The notes: generated by a model from the letters alone, not told the origin. A stretch of 64,000 bases of DNA from Xylocopa sonorina (GCF_050948175.1 NC_135208.1:248001-312000), one strand, 5' to 3'; shown: positions 48,924-59,617, numbered from the stretch's first letter. Numbers and translations: made by a program.

Positions 48924-50225
48924 ATGGCAACGCGCACGCCGACAAAGCGATCGCGGCTTCAGGTACAGAAGGACGCCGCCGCAACCGAATCCGATACTCA
49001 CCGAACGTTAGATTTTCACGATGCTCTCGCAAACGACGCCGCCGGACCTTCAAACGATAATACGGATAGAGAACAAGCGATCGCTACGTTAAATCGCCAA
49101 ATAGATTTCATGCGTCGGGAATTGGAATCCTTACGCGCGGCACAATCCGCAAACGCCGACACTATCTCTTTCGGAACTCCGCACCTGCAACCGACACGTA
49201 GCTCAGGGTCTGATTCACCAAACTCCCAAACAGATAGGCTTATTTTTCGCGAAGCAATAGATAGCATCCCTATATTTGATGGCAAAAACTTGCCAATATT
49301 ACAGTTCGTGCGGGCCTGTAAACGGGCAAGGGAGTTGATTTCGCCCGAAGGAGAACCCTCGTTCACCAAACTCATTGTCAATCGTTTACGCGGCCGTGCA
49401 TATCTGGCCGTAGAGGACGAGCAATGCTCTTCGGTCGGACAACTGACCGATATTCTACGAGCCGCATTCGAAAATACAAAGTCAACCGACCATTACAGGG
49501 GCGAACTAACTAATACTTTCATGCGCCCAGGAGAACATATCCTCGATTTCATAGGTAGAATTAAAGACCTACGTAACGCAGCAATCGACTGCGAACGATT
49601 CGATTCCGCCGAATTAGTAAATTCACGTTCCGTAATAGACGCGCTTACGCTTAGGTGTTTTCGCGACGGGCTTATCCCGGAAATTCGACATTCCATGAAC
49701 ACGCGATTGTACGAAACATACGCGGACGCGTTCGCTCACGCTAAGGAGTTGTACAGGCGACACGAATTAGACAAAGAGAGACTCTTCTCGTCGCGTCCCC
49801 GTACGGAAAATTTTCACTTCGAGCGCCGGCAAGAAACGGTTTGCGCTCGTTGTAATAGTCGCGGTCATGTCACTCGCGACTGCAAGTACGCAAGTCATAG
49901 ACCGTCAGTCACGTACCCACGGGAAGAAACCCCGAGGTATCCTCGACAGGAACGACCGCTTGTAACGGGACCTCCGCGCGGTCAGTACGCACCGCCCGAT
50001 CGACGGGATATCGTTTGTAGGTACTGCCGAAACCTGGGACATAGCATAGACGAATGTCGAAAGCGACAATTTAATGATGTCGGAAATAACGTTTCGCGCC
50101 CGAATCCGGGAAACGCGAACGGCCTCCCGACCCGCCGCGAGACGGTACGCGAGGCCGGCTACGATCGCCGAGTTTTCGCCTTAACGAACGACGAGTCAAC
50201 CTCGATAATAGAAGAGCAGCAGTAA
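48924..50225 (+). CDS. gag: Gag polyprotein of Ty3/gypsy retrotransposon
   Basis: Structural polyprotein of 433 residues that would form the virus-like particle and package element RNA. The N-terminus is basic (MATRTPTKRSR). A predicted coiled-coil stretch lies around residues 48-75, and a capsid-like domain from about 105 (IPIFDGKNLPILQFVRACKRA) to about 290. Two nucleocapsid zinc knuckles of the form CX2CX4HX4C lie at 307-320 (CARCNSRGHVTRDC) and 365-378 (CRYCRNLGHSIDEC). The first ATG after the primer site is used and the frame is intact. The protease frame overlaps its 3' end in the -1 phase, with a slippery heptamer at 50108. An intact gag next to a broken pol suggests the copy is not very old, or that gag is useful for trans-packaging. 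Confidence 0.9.
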   Translation: MATRTPTKRSRLQVQKDAAATESDTHRTLDFHDALANDAAGPSNDNTDREQAIATLNRQIDFMRRELESLRAAQSANADTISFGTPHLQPTRSSGSDSPNSQTDRLIFREAIDSIPIFDGKNLPILQFVRACKRARELISPEGEPSFTKLIVNRLRGRAYLAVEDEQCSSVGQLTDILRAAFENTKSTDHYRGELTNTFMRPGEHILDFIGRIKDLRNAAIDCERFDSAELVNSRSVIDALTLRCFRDGLIPEIRHSMNTRLYETYADAFAHAKELYRRHELDKERLFSSRPRTENFHFERRQETVCARCNSRGHVTRDCKYASHRPSVTYPREETPRYPRQERPLVTGPPRGQYAPPDRRDIVCRYCRNLGHSIDECRKRQFNDVGNNVSRPNPGNANGLPTRRETVREAGYDRRVFALTNDESTSIIEEQQ

Positions 50226-51301
50226 ACATAACGGGTAAAACTAGCGTCCCCACGGTTGTCATAAATTCTAACGCGTTAATTGAACCCGTAGTAATGATGA
50301 TCGACACCGGAGCCGAGATCAACGTGATCAAGGAAAACGCGCTAAAACCTAAAACTCTAATTAACACTGCAGAACGCCTAACTATTACCGGAGTAACTCA
50401 GGGTACCGTAGCCACCTTAGGGACGGTTACGTTACCGATATTTTCTCGTGATGTTCCGTTTAATGTCGTCAGTTCCGACTTCCCAATTAAAACCGCCGGG
50501 ATCCTGGGATCCGGGTTTTGTGCAGACGCGGATATATCTTTTAGAAATAAATATATCCTGTGGCACGGGAATAGGATCCTATTTGCACGTCGCGAAGACG
50601 TTTTAAATAAAATAATACTTCCTCCGCGGACTAACTCGGGCATACGCGTCGGAATAATTAATTCAGGCGTAGGCGAAGGAATAATCCCCCGAACACAGAT
50701 CGCGAAGGGAGTATATTTCGGTGATGCTTTCGTTAAAGTGCGAAACGGCCATGCGATAGCACGCATAATTAATGCGACCGATACCGAGATCGAGATCGCG
50801 GTGCCCAGAATTCATCTGGACCCGCTTCCCGTTCTCGAATCGCTGAAACGAGAACCAGCATTATATTCGTTATTTACGAATACTTCTAAATCCACTGTTT
50901 CTAATACAAAAATCAATACTACATCCACTGTTTCTAATACAAAAATGAATACTAAATCCACTGTTTCAAGCATGCCTACTAATTCTACTAATACTAAATC
51001 CACTGTTTCCAGCATGCCTACTAATCCAATTAATACTAAATCCACTGTCTCAAGCATGCGTACTAACTCGACTAATTCCAAATCCACTGTATCCACTCTA
51101 AAACGAGTATTCCCAAATCCCACTGTATCTTATGCTAACATTGTTTCAAAATCCACTTCAAATTCTACGAATTCCAACGAAAATCTCTTACCATCGTCAC
51201 GCGATATTCAACACAAAGTTTCCAATCATGATAAATCTTCCAATAACAACCTCAAAATCCACAAAAATTTTTTCAAGTGCCATCGAAGGTACGCAACGTA
51301 A
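50090..51301 (+). CDS. pro: Pro frame: retropepsin-like aspartic protease and linker
   Basis: The frame is open from 50090 and probably translated as a Gag-Pro fusion by -1 frameshifting; the first ATG is only at 50294. The active-site motif IDTGAEINVI follows that ATG, with GILGSGF about 75 residues further, as in retropepsins of gypsy elements. The enzyme would cut the polyprotein during particle maturation. The C-terminal third is low-complexity, with tandem STVSS/NTK-rich units encoded by 33- and 42-bp repeats (50891-51082). The frame stops at 51299-51301, while the downstream pol remnant continues in the +1 phase. An A/T homopolymer at about 51261-51271 is the likely place of a frame-breaking indel. 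I rate the protease domain as probably intact. Confidence 0.8.
   Translation, partial: RFAPESGKRERPPDPPRDGTRGRLRSPSFRLNERRVNLDNRRAAVNITGKTSVPTVVINSNALIEPVVMMIDTGAEINVIKENALKPKTLINTAERLTITGVTQGTVATLGTVTLPIFSRDVPFNVVSSDFPIKTAGILGSGFCADADISFRNKYILWHGNRILFARREDVLNKIILPPRTNSGIRVGIINSGVGEGIIPRTQIAKGVYFGDAFVKVRNGHAIARIINATDTEIEIAVPRIHLDPLPVLESLKREPALYSLFTNTSKSTVSNTKINTTSTVSNTKMNTKSTVSSMPTNSTNTKSTVSSMPTNPINTKSTVSSMRTNSTNSKSTVSTLKRVFPNPTVSYANIVSKSTSNSTNSNENLLPSSRDIQHKVSNHDKSSNNNLKIHKNFFKCHRRYAT
50108..50157 (+). promoter_or_regulatory. Predicted -1 ribosomal frameshift signal between gag and pol
   Basis: The heptamer GGGAAAC at 50108-50114 is in the exact gag phase needed (ccG GGA AAC), the X XXY YYZ form known from other retroelements. 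Five bases later a GC-only stem can form: CGGCCTC (50120-50126) with GAGGCCG (50151-50157), with a further CCG/CGG pair inside the loop. The -1 frame is closed by stops at 50072, 50075 and 50087 and opens from 50090. The gag frame ends at 50225, so the signal lies inside the only usable 136-base window. Confidence 0.75.
50891..51089 (+). repeat. Coding minisatellite, 33-bp and 42-bp units
   Basis: Units beginning TCCACTGTNTC start at 50891, 50924, 50957, 50999 and 51041, with a partial one at 51083. The first two are 33 bp and the next three 42 bp, all multiples of three, so the protease frame stays open. They encode a serine/threonine/asparagine-rich linker with repeated STVS. Confidence 0.88.
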
Positions 51302-52829
51302 CTTAAACATCCGCGCGAAAGATACACAAAATAAACCTCTTCTCAAAAGCGATAGCGAACGACACTTGAAACGCGACACTCCGCGCGCCACTCAAAATGT
51401 AACGCGACCTCAAAGCCGATTCGACGAAATAGTCGCGTCACTCCGTCTAGATCATCTAAACAGCGAAGAAAGAAATAATATATACAAACTGATTTCTAAC
51501 AATCAAGATTTATTCTATCTCCCAGGCGATAAATTAGGATTTACCAATGTAACCGAGCACCGCATTCCAACGATAAACGATCAGCCAATAAACGTGAAAC
51601 AATACCGCTTCCCGCCGATACACAAGGAAGAAATACAACGTCAAATAGATCAATTATTAGAAAACGAATCGTACGCCGCGTATTTAGATGAACTCAATGA
51701 TAGAATACGTACTTCACAAGAAATAGCGAAAACAAACTTAGACTGTGCAAAAACACGTCCTAAATTCTATTACGATAAGAAACTTAATGTAAAGGATTTC
51801 CAAATCGGACAATGGGTTTATTTGCTCCGCGAACCACTTAGACATAAATTCGATTCTCAATACACAGGCCCATATAAGATCTTGGAGATTCTACCTAACA
51901 ATAATGTAAAAATGAATGTTAAGGGGAGGCACAAGATTGTGCATTCAAATAAATTAAAAAATTGTAAGCGCCTACAAACGATGAATGCACGTATGAGAGT
52001 TCGATCGAATGTAGGAGACAGTGAAAAGTGTAAGTCGAAATCAAAAACTGAAAATCTTAATGAACAAAGAGTAAAAGAATCGGTGACAGTGACAAACGAA
52101 CAAAGTGCACCACAGAAGAAAAGTGCAACCAAACAGAGTGCAGCCGTAGCAGCACAACATACGCAGAGACCACAGCATCCACGAGACGAGAGCCCACAGC
52201 ATCCACGAGATGATAGACCACAGCATCCACGAGATGAGAGCAGCATACACGCCAAGGAGGACCAATCTCCTCCACAGCACACGAAACGAGTAGCATCCCA
52301 CATCGAGGCCACATTAGACCAGAGATTTCGCCATAGGCGAAATTCTTTTTCTAAGGGGGAAGGTGTGACGTCAGGCGTGCCGCCTGCCACCCTCTCAACG
52401 CACCACAGCAACCACCCTCACGCGCCTGCACCACAGGCAACACCCAGGCGTAACTCGCCGTCTCACTCAGGCCAAGGGCTACGACAATCGACTCGCTCGC
52501 ACCCGCAGAGGTGCTCGCCGTCTCTCTCACTCCAAGGGACCTACCCTCTGTCTCACTCGCACCCGCAGAGGTGTTCGCCACCTCTCTCGCTCCAAGGGCA
52601 ACACACTCTGTCCCACTCGCACCGTGGACCATGTGCGCTGTCTCGCTCCCACTCAAGGAGTCACCCACCGTCTCACTCTTACCTGCAGGGAAACTCGCCC
52701 TCTCGCTCACTCCAGGGACGTACCAGGAGAATCAACCTCTACGAGATCCGACGACGGGAACCCTCACCGTACAAAGGACTCTACGATTTCACCATCCCAG
52801 ATCTGCCATGCCCAAAATGCTATTTCTAA
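51132..52829 (+). CDS. pol: Pol remnant: RT N-terminal edge fused to integrase C-terminal part
   Basis: A 565-codon frame. Residues about 97-179 look like the region just before and at the start of reverse transcriptase (LRLDHLNSEERNNIYKLI, then HRIPTINDQPINVKQYRFPP and IQRQIDQLLENE). At about residue 180 it jumps to SYAAYLDELNDRIR, then FYYDKKLNVKDFQIGQWVYL and QYTGPYKILEI, the GPY/F-type C-terminal region of gypsy integrases. The YXDD catalytic block, RNase H and the integrase zinc-finger and DDE core are absent. The deletion junction near 51669 keeps the frame. The C-terminus has three 8-residue PQHPRDES-type repeats (52171-52242). It then runs across the polypurine tract and 466 bases into the 3' LTR as 20-residue repeats. 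No polymerase or integrase activity is expected. The ATG at 51132 is arbitrary, because the frame would normally be a continuation of pro. Confidence 0.82.
   Translation: MLTLFQNPLQILRIPTKISYHRHAIFNTKFPIMINLPITTSKSTKIFSSAIEGTQRNLNIRAKDTQNKPLLKSDSERHLKRDTPRATQNVTRPQSRFDEIVASLRLDHLNSEERNNIYKLISNNQDLFYLPGDKLGFTNVTEHRIPTINDQPINVKQYRFPPIHKEEIQRQIDQLLENESYAAYLDELNDRIRTSQEIAKTNLDCAKTRPKFYYDKKLNVKDFQIGQWVYLLREPLRHKFDSQYTGPYKILEILPNNNVKMNVKGRHKIVHSNKLKNCKRLQTMNARMRVRSNVGDSEKCKSKSKTENLNEQRVKESVTVTNEQSAPQKKSATKQSAAVAAQHTQRPQHPRDESPQHPRDDRPQHPRDESSIHAKEDQSPPQHTKRVASHIEATLDQRFRHRRNSFSKGEGVTSGVPPATLSTHHSNHPHAPAPQATPRRNSPSHSGQGLRQSTRSHPQRCSPSLSLQGTYPLSHSHPQRCSPPLSLQGQHTLSHSHRGPCALSRSHSRSHPPSHSYLQGNSPSRSLQGRTRRINLYEIRRREPSPYKGLYDFTIPDLPCPKCYF
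52171..52242 (+). repeat. 24-bp tandem repeat in the pol remnant (3 units)
   Basis: CACAGCATCCACGAGA recurs at 52171, 52195 and 52219, encoding PQHPRDES, PQHPRDDR and PQHPRDES. It is in frame and lies between integrase-derived sequence and the polypurine tract. Confidence 0.9.
52353..52363 (+). promoter_or_regulatory. Polypurine tract
   Basis: AAGGGGGAAGG directly precedes the LTR start TGTGACGTC at 52364. This is the expected primer for plus-strand DNA synthesis and fixes the LTR boundary. Confidence 0.85.
52441..52740 (+). repeat. 60-bp minisatellite at the LTR start (5 units)
   Basis: ACCC(A/G)G or related unit heads recur at 52441, 52501, 52561, 52621 and 52681, exactly 60 bases apart. 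The second and third units are closest (ACCCGCAGAGGTG). Because 60 is a multiple of three, the pol remnant frame reads through them as 20-residue units rich in S, H and P (SHPQRCSP, LSLQG). Confidence 0.92.
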
Positions 52830-53162
52830 GATTATTAATTAACATTATATATATACTCCTACATTCTAAGCTCTGTATTCCTAGCTCATAGAATTTACAC
52901 GACACAACTTTATAACGACACAAACAACACACATTTTACATTTAAGGCGTAATTTCTAATTTCATACTTGTACCTCTATATTCATAAGTTGCGCTAATTA
53001 AGTAAGCCGCGACGCGCGAAATCGCGACCGCCTCAGCGGCACGCGCCGCTAGCCCCACCACGCAACGCCGAGACCCCACTCCGGCGTCCACATACTCCCA
53101 CCTACGTTCGCACGCGACCGAAGCGCTCCGAGAGTCGAAGAGGTCGCAGGCGCATCTTGGGA

Positions 53163-53245
53163 GACACAGTCAATTACAGACAGTCAATTACAGACAGTCA
53201 TGACGGACAGTCAGACACAGTCAGTCAGTACCGTCAGTACGGTAC
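53163..53245. repeat. GACAGTCA-type short tandem repeat in the 3' LTR
   Basis: Repeated ACAGTCAATTACAG units (14 bp), followed by shorter GACAGTCAG, CAGTCAGTAC and GTCAGTAC variants. No function can be assigned. Confidence 0.8.
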
Positions 53246-54920
53246 AGTTCTATCTCGCCTTCGGGCACTTCTAATTCCAAGTCTCTTCCAAGTCGCTCCA
53301 TAGGGCCGCCGCGCAGCCTCGATGAGGTTCCTAGTTCTAAAGTCTTTGTTCTAATTCCTAATTCATAGTTAACCTAGTCTTAATACTTAGAAATAATTGT
53401 TCTTGTACTCTTTGATTTAGAATATACTTTATTATTTTTCTACCACATCAAGTTCTAGTTCATTCCAACTCCATTCCTAAATTCAATTTTATTTTAATAC
53501 AAATTCTTCCAAGTTCGTAACAACTTGAGTGTTTACAAACGAACTCTTCGCGCCGGGAGGAAGAATTTAATCCATTATCTCGTGCGGAATACGTTGGTAA
53601 AACGCCAGAATTCTTCGTTCATCGATGGACGGCGACATTCATCGCAGCTTCCACCGTCACAACGCCGATTCCAGCCAGCCGTACGCCGACTCCTCCCCCG
53701 AGAACGACCTTCGACGATCGCCACATCTGAAAGCAGAAGAGAGAAATCAGCGAAAGGTAAGTAAAATCCCTCCTCACACGCGTTCGCGATTGTTTACGGT
53801 GTCCGCGTCTTGCCAGAATCGACGGACCCGGTCATACGCGTTTTATACCGGACCGAATTCGCGACTAAAAGGCTTGTCATTCAGCCTCCTGGGATACCAA
53901 TAATTTGTTCGCCAGGACATGACAGAAGCAATAGAGTTCTAATGCCTCTTAAATAGAGTTATCGCATCTCTTTTCTATGTTTTATGGCAAGATATAATAT
54001 TCATTGCCAAGTGTCATGTATACCTCGCATGCGCTTCAAGTGAATGTAAATGCCACACTTCCTTGGTAGGAAATAGCGTTTGCAGATGTCTACATATCGA
54101 AGCAATAGTGTTCTAATGCTTCTTAAATCGCGATATCGAATCCCATTTCTATCTATCCTGATAAGATATAATATTCATTGTGGAGTGTTATGTCTACATC
54201 GTACTCGCTTCAAAAGAATGCAAATGCGACACTTCCTTCCTAGGAAATAGCGTTGGCAGATGTCTACGTACCCAAGCAATTGAGTTCTAATGCTTCTTAA
54301 AACGCGATATCGCATCTCATTTTTATGTTTCATGATAAGATATAATATTCATTGCGAAGTGTCATGTATACCTTGCATACACTTCAAATGAATGTAAATG
54401 CGACACTTCCTATCTTGGAAATAGCGTTTGCAGATGTCTACGTATTGAAGCAATAGAATTCTAATGCTTCTCAAAACGCGATATCGCATGTGATTTCTAT
54501 GTTTCATGATAAGATATAATATTCATTGCGAAGTGTCATGTATAGCTCTTATTCACTTCTAAAGAATGTAAATGCGACACTTCCTTGCTAGGAATAGCGT
54601 TTGCAAATTTCTACGTTTCGAAGGAACAGAGTTCTAACGCTTGTTAAATCGAGATATCGCATCTCATTTCTATGATTCATGATAAGATATAATATTCATT
54701 GTGGAGTGTTATGTATACCTCGTATTCACTTCAAAGGAATGTGAATGCGACACTTCCTTGCTAGGAAATAGCGTTTCCAGATATCTACGTATCGCAGCAA
54801 TGGAGTTCTAATGCTTCTTAAAACACGATATCGCGTCTTATTTCTATGCCTCATGATAAGATATAAGATTCGTTGCGAAGTGTTATGTACTCCTCGTCTA
54901 CACTTCAAATGAATGTAAAT

Positions 54921-55270
54921 GCGACACTTCTTTGCTATTAAATAGCGTTTGCAGATGTCTACGTATCGTAGCAATGGATTTCTAATGCTTTTTCAATCGC
55001 GATATCGCTTCTCATTTCTATGCTTCATGATAAGATATAATATTCATTGTGGCGTGTTATGTATACTCCGTATTCACTTCAAAAGATTCTAAATGCGACA
55101 CTTCCTTGCTATTTAATAGCGTTTTCAGATGTATACGTATCGTAGCAATAGAGATCTAACGCTTCTTAAAACGCAATATCGTATCACATTTCTATTTTTC
55201 ATGATAAGATAAAATATTCATTGCGAAGTGTCATGTATACCTCGTAATCACTTCAAAAGAATGTATAGCG
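54921..55270 (-). repeat. Two-monomer block repeated at 58051
   Basis: A distinctive pair of monomers (TTGCTATTAAATAGC, then GGCGTGTTATGTATACTCCG, then TTGCTATTTAATAGC) at 54921 reappears at 58051. The offset of 3130 bases is 18 monomers less two bases. The intervening monomers are not an obvious tandem copy, so this is a local copy event rather than a full higher-order repeat. Confidence 0.8.
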
Positions 55271-58200
55271 GCTCTAACTTGCTAGGAAATAGCGTTTGCA
55301 GATGTCTACATGTCGAAGCTATAGAGATCTAATGCATCTTATATCGAGATATCGCATCTCATTTCTATGTTTCATGATAAGATATAATATTCATAGCGAA
55401 GTGTCATGTATACCTCGAATTCACTACAAAAGAATGTAAATGCGGCTCTACCTTGCTAGGAAATAGCGTTTGCAGATGTGTACGTATCGAAGCAAAAGAT
55501 TTCTAATGCTTCTTAAAACGCGATATAGCATCACGTTTCTATGTTTCATGATAAGATATAATATTCATTGCGAAGTGTCATGTATACCTCGTATTGTCTT
55601 CAAAAGAATGTAAATGCGATACTTCCTTGCTATTAAATGGAGTTTGTAGATGTCTACGTATCCTAGCAATAGAGTTCTAATGCTATTTAAATCGCGATAT
55701 CGCATCTCATTCCTGTGTTTCGTGATAAGATGTAATATTCATTGTGGAGTGTTATGTATACCTCGTTATCACTTCAAAAGAATGTAAATGCGACACTTCC
55801 TTGCTAGGAAATAGCATTTCCAGATATCTACGTATCGTAGCAGTAGAGTTCTACTGCTTCTCAAAACGCAATATCGCATCTCATTTCTATGTTTCATGAT
55901 AAGATATATTATTCATTATGTTGTGTTATGTATAGCACGTATTCACTTCAAAAGATTGTAAATGCGACACTTCCTTGCTAACAAGTAGCGTTGGCAGATG
56001 TCTCCGTATCGTAGCAATAGAATTCTAATGCTTCTTAAATCGCGATATCGCAACTTACTTCTACGTTTCATAATAAGATATAATATTCATTGCGCAGTGT
56101 CATGTATACCTCGTATTCACTTCAAAAGAATGTAAATGCGACTATTCCTTGCTAGGAAATAGCGTTTGCAGATGCCTACGTACCGTAGCAATAGAGTTCT
56201 AATGCTTCTTAGATCGCAATATCGCATCTCATTTATATGTTTCGTGATAAGATGTAATATTCATTGCGAAGTATTATGTATACCTCGTATTCACTTCAAC
56301 GGAATGTAAATCCGACTATTCCCTGCTAGGAAATAGCGTTTGCAGATGCCAACGTATCGTAGAAATATAGTTCTAATGCCTCTTAAAACGCGATATCGCA
56401 TCTCATTTCTGTGTTTCATGGCAAGACATAATATTCATTGTGGAGTGTTATGTATACCTCGTAATCCTTTCAAAAGAATGTAAATGCGACACTTCCTTGC
56501 TAGGAAATAGCGTTGGCAGATGTCTACGTATCGAAGCGATAGATTTCTAATGCTTCTTAAAACGAGATATCGCAACTCATTCCTATGTTTCATGATAAGA
56601 TATAATATTCATTGCGAAGTGTCATGTATACCTCGTATTCACTTCGAAAGAATGTAAATGCAACACTTCCCTGCTAGGAAATATCGTCTGCAGATGTCTG
56701 CGTATCGTAGCAATAGAGTTCTAGTGCTTCTCAAAACGCGATATCGAATCCCGATTCTACGCTTCATGATTAGATATAATGTTCATTGCGAAGTGTCATG
56801 TATACCTCGCATACACTTCAAATGAATGTAAATGCGACACTTCCTTGCTAGGAAATAGCGTTTTCAGATATCTACGTATCGAAGCAATAGAGTTCTAATG
56901 CTTCTTAAATCGAGATATCGCATCTCATTTCTATGTTTCATGATAAGATATAATATTCATTTTGGAGTGTGAAGTATACCTCGTATTCACTTAAAAACAT
57001 TGTAAAAGCGACACATCCTTGCTAAGAAATAGCGTTTGCAGATGCCTATGTATCGTAGCAATAGAGTTCTAATGCTTCTTATAACGAGATATCTCATCTC
57101 ATTTCTATGTTTCGTGATAAGATATAATATACATTGCAAAGTGTCATGTATACCTCGTATTCACTTCAGAAGAATGTAAATGCGACACTTCCATGCTAGG
57201 AAATAGCTTTTCAAATGTCTACGTATCGTAGCAGTAGAGTTCTATTGCTTGTTAAAACGCGATATCGCAACTCACTTCTATGTTTCATGGTAAGATATAA
57301 TATTCATTGCGAAGTGTCATGTATACCTCGCATACACTTCAAATGAATGTAAATGCGACACTTCCTCTCTAGGAAATAGCGTTCTCAGATGTCTACGTAT
57401 CGAAGCAATAGAGTTCTAATGCTTCTCAAAACGCGATATCGCATTCCATTTCGATGTTTTATGATAAGATATAATATTCATTGCGAAGTGTCACTTATAC
57501 CTCGCATGTACTTCAAATGAATGTAAATTCGACACTTCCTTCCTAGGAAATACCGTTTGCAGATGTCTACGTATCGAAGCAATAGTGTTCTAATGCTCCT
57601 TCAAACGGGATATCGCAACTTATATATATGTTTCGTAATAAGATATAATGTTCATTGCGAAGTGTCATGTATACCACGTATTCACATCAAAAGAATGTAA
57701 GTGCGACACATCCATGCTAGGAAATAGCGTTTGCAGATGTCTACGTATCGTAGCAATAGTGTTCTAATGCTACTTAAATCGCGATATCGCATCTCATTTC
57801 TATGTATCGTGATAAGATATAATGTTCATTGCGAAGTGTCATGTATACCTCGTATTCAATTCAAAAGAAAGTAAATGCGACTACTGCTTGCTACGAAATA
57901 GCGTTTGCAGATGTCTACGTATCGTAGCAATAGAGTTCTGATGCTACTTAAATCGCGATATCGTATCTCTTTTATATGTTTGGTGATAAGATATAATATT
58001 CATTGCGAAGTGTCATGTACACATCGTATTCAATTCAAAAGAAAGTAAATGCGACACTTCCTTGCTATTAAATAGCGTTTGCAGATGTCTACGTATCGTA
58101 GCAATGGATTTCTAATGCTTTTTCAATCGCGATATCGCTTCTCATTTCTATGCTTCATGATAAGATATAATATTCATTGTGGCGTGTTATGTATACTCCG

Positions 58201-59617
58201 TATTCACTTCAAAAGATTCTAAATGCGATACTTCCTTGCTATTTAATAGCGTTTTCAGATGTCTACGTATCGTAGCAATAGAGGTCTAACGCTTCTTAAA
58301 ACGCAATATCGCATCACATTTCTATTTTTCATGATAAGATAAAATATTCATTGCGAAGTGTCATGTATACCACGTACTCACTTCAAAAGAATGTAAGTGC
58401 GACACTTCCATGCTAGGAAATAGCGTTTGCAGATGTCTCCGCATCGAGGCCACAGAGTTCTAATGCTTCTTAAAACGCGATATCGCATCACTCTTCTGTG
58501 TTTCATGATAAGGTATAATATTCATTGGGAACTGACATGTATGCCTCGTATTCATTTCAAAAGAATGTAAATGCGACTATTGCTTGCTAGGAAGTAGCGT
58601 TTGCAGATGTCTACGTATCGTAGCAATAGTGTTCTAATGCTACTTAAATCGCGATGTCGCATCTCATTAATATGTTTCGCGATAAGATATAATATTCATT
58701 GCAAAGTGTCATGTATACCTCGTATTCACTCCAAAAGAATGTAAATGCGACTATTGCTTGCTAGGAAATAGCGTTTGCAGATGTCTACGTATCGTAGCAA
58801 TAGAGCTCTAATGCTTCTAAAAACGCGATATGGCATCTCTCTCCTATGTTTCATGATAAGATATAATACTCATTGCGAAGTGTCATGTATACCTCGTATT
58901 CTCTCCAATCGAATGTAAATGCGGCACTTCCTTGCTAGGAAATGGCGTATTCAGATGTCTACGTATCGTAGCAATGGTGTTTTAATGCTACTTAAATCGC
59001 GTTATCGCATCTCATTTCTATGTTTCGTGATAAGATATAATAATCATTGCGAAGTGTCATGTATACCTCGTATTCTCTCCAATCGAATGTAAATGCGACA
59101 CTTCCTTGCTAAGAAATAGCGTATTCAGATGTCTACCTATCGTAGCAAATGGGTTCTAATGCTACTTAAATCGCGATAACACATCTCATTTCTATGTTTC
59201 GTGATGAGATATAATATTCATTGCGAAGTGTCATGTATTCCTCGTATTCACATCAGAAGAATGTAAATGCGACTATTCCTTGCTAGGGCATAGCGTTTGC
59301 AGATGCCTACGTATCGTAGCAATAGAGTTCTAATGCTTCTTAGATCGCGATATCGCATCTCATTTCTATGTTTTGTAATAAGTTATAATATTCATTCCGA
59401 AGTGTCACGTATACCTCGTATTCCCCCCAAACGAATGTAAATGCAGACACTTCCTTGCTAGGAAATGGCGTATTCAGATGCCTACGTATCGTAGCAATAG
59501 AGTTCTAATGCTACTTAAATCGCGATATCGCATCTCATTTATATGTTTCGTGATAAGATACAATATTCATCGCGGATTGTCATGTATACCTCGTATTCAC
59601 TTCAAAAGAATGTAAAT

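Larger units (their letters stand above)
48799..53924 (+). mobile_element. Ty3/gypsy-type LTR retrotransposon, internally deleted, 5'-truncated
   Basis: Order: 50-bp remnant of the 5' LTR, primer site, gag, protease, fused pol remnant, polypurine tract, 3' LTR. The 5' remnant (48799-48848) matches the last 50 bases of the 3' LTR (53875-53924) with six mismatches. The satellite stops at 48795 within a monomer and resumes at 53925, 21 satellite bases later, with no target-site duplication visible. The 5' end is therefore not an intact integration junction. Reverse transcriptase core, RNase H and integrase core are missing, so the element cannot move on its own products. A related LTR occurs solo at 18890 and 40176. 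Confidence 0.88.
52364..53924 (+). mobile_element. 3' LTR of the gypsy element (LTR-G family), 1561 bp
   Basis: Runs from TGTGACGTCAGGCG, just after the polypurine tract, to ...GGACATGACA, giving TG...CA ends. The first 350 bases are GC-rich, with a 60-bp minisatellite. The middle (52830-53000) is AT-rich, then another GC-rich part includes CGCCGCTAGCCCCACCACG, shared with the solo LTR at 40.5 kb. A short-period GACAGTCA repeat follows at 53163-53245. The LTR is unusually long for the class. Two short frames at 53525-53903 lie within it and are not considered genes. Confidence 0.82.

Noticed and set aside
51261..51280. Second programmed frameshift at the A/T run between protease and pol remnant
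   Set aside because: The heptamer-like AAATTTT would give a -1 shift, but the pol remnant lies in the +1 phase. A simple indel in the homopolymer explains it better.
53525..53903. Overlapping 79- and 92-codon frames near the end of the 3' LTR
   Set aside because: Both lie inside the LTR, overlap in different phases and show no domain.
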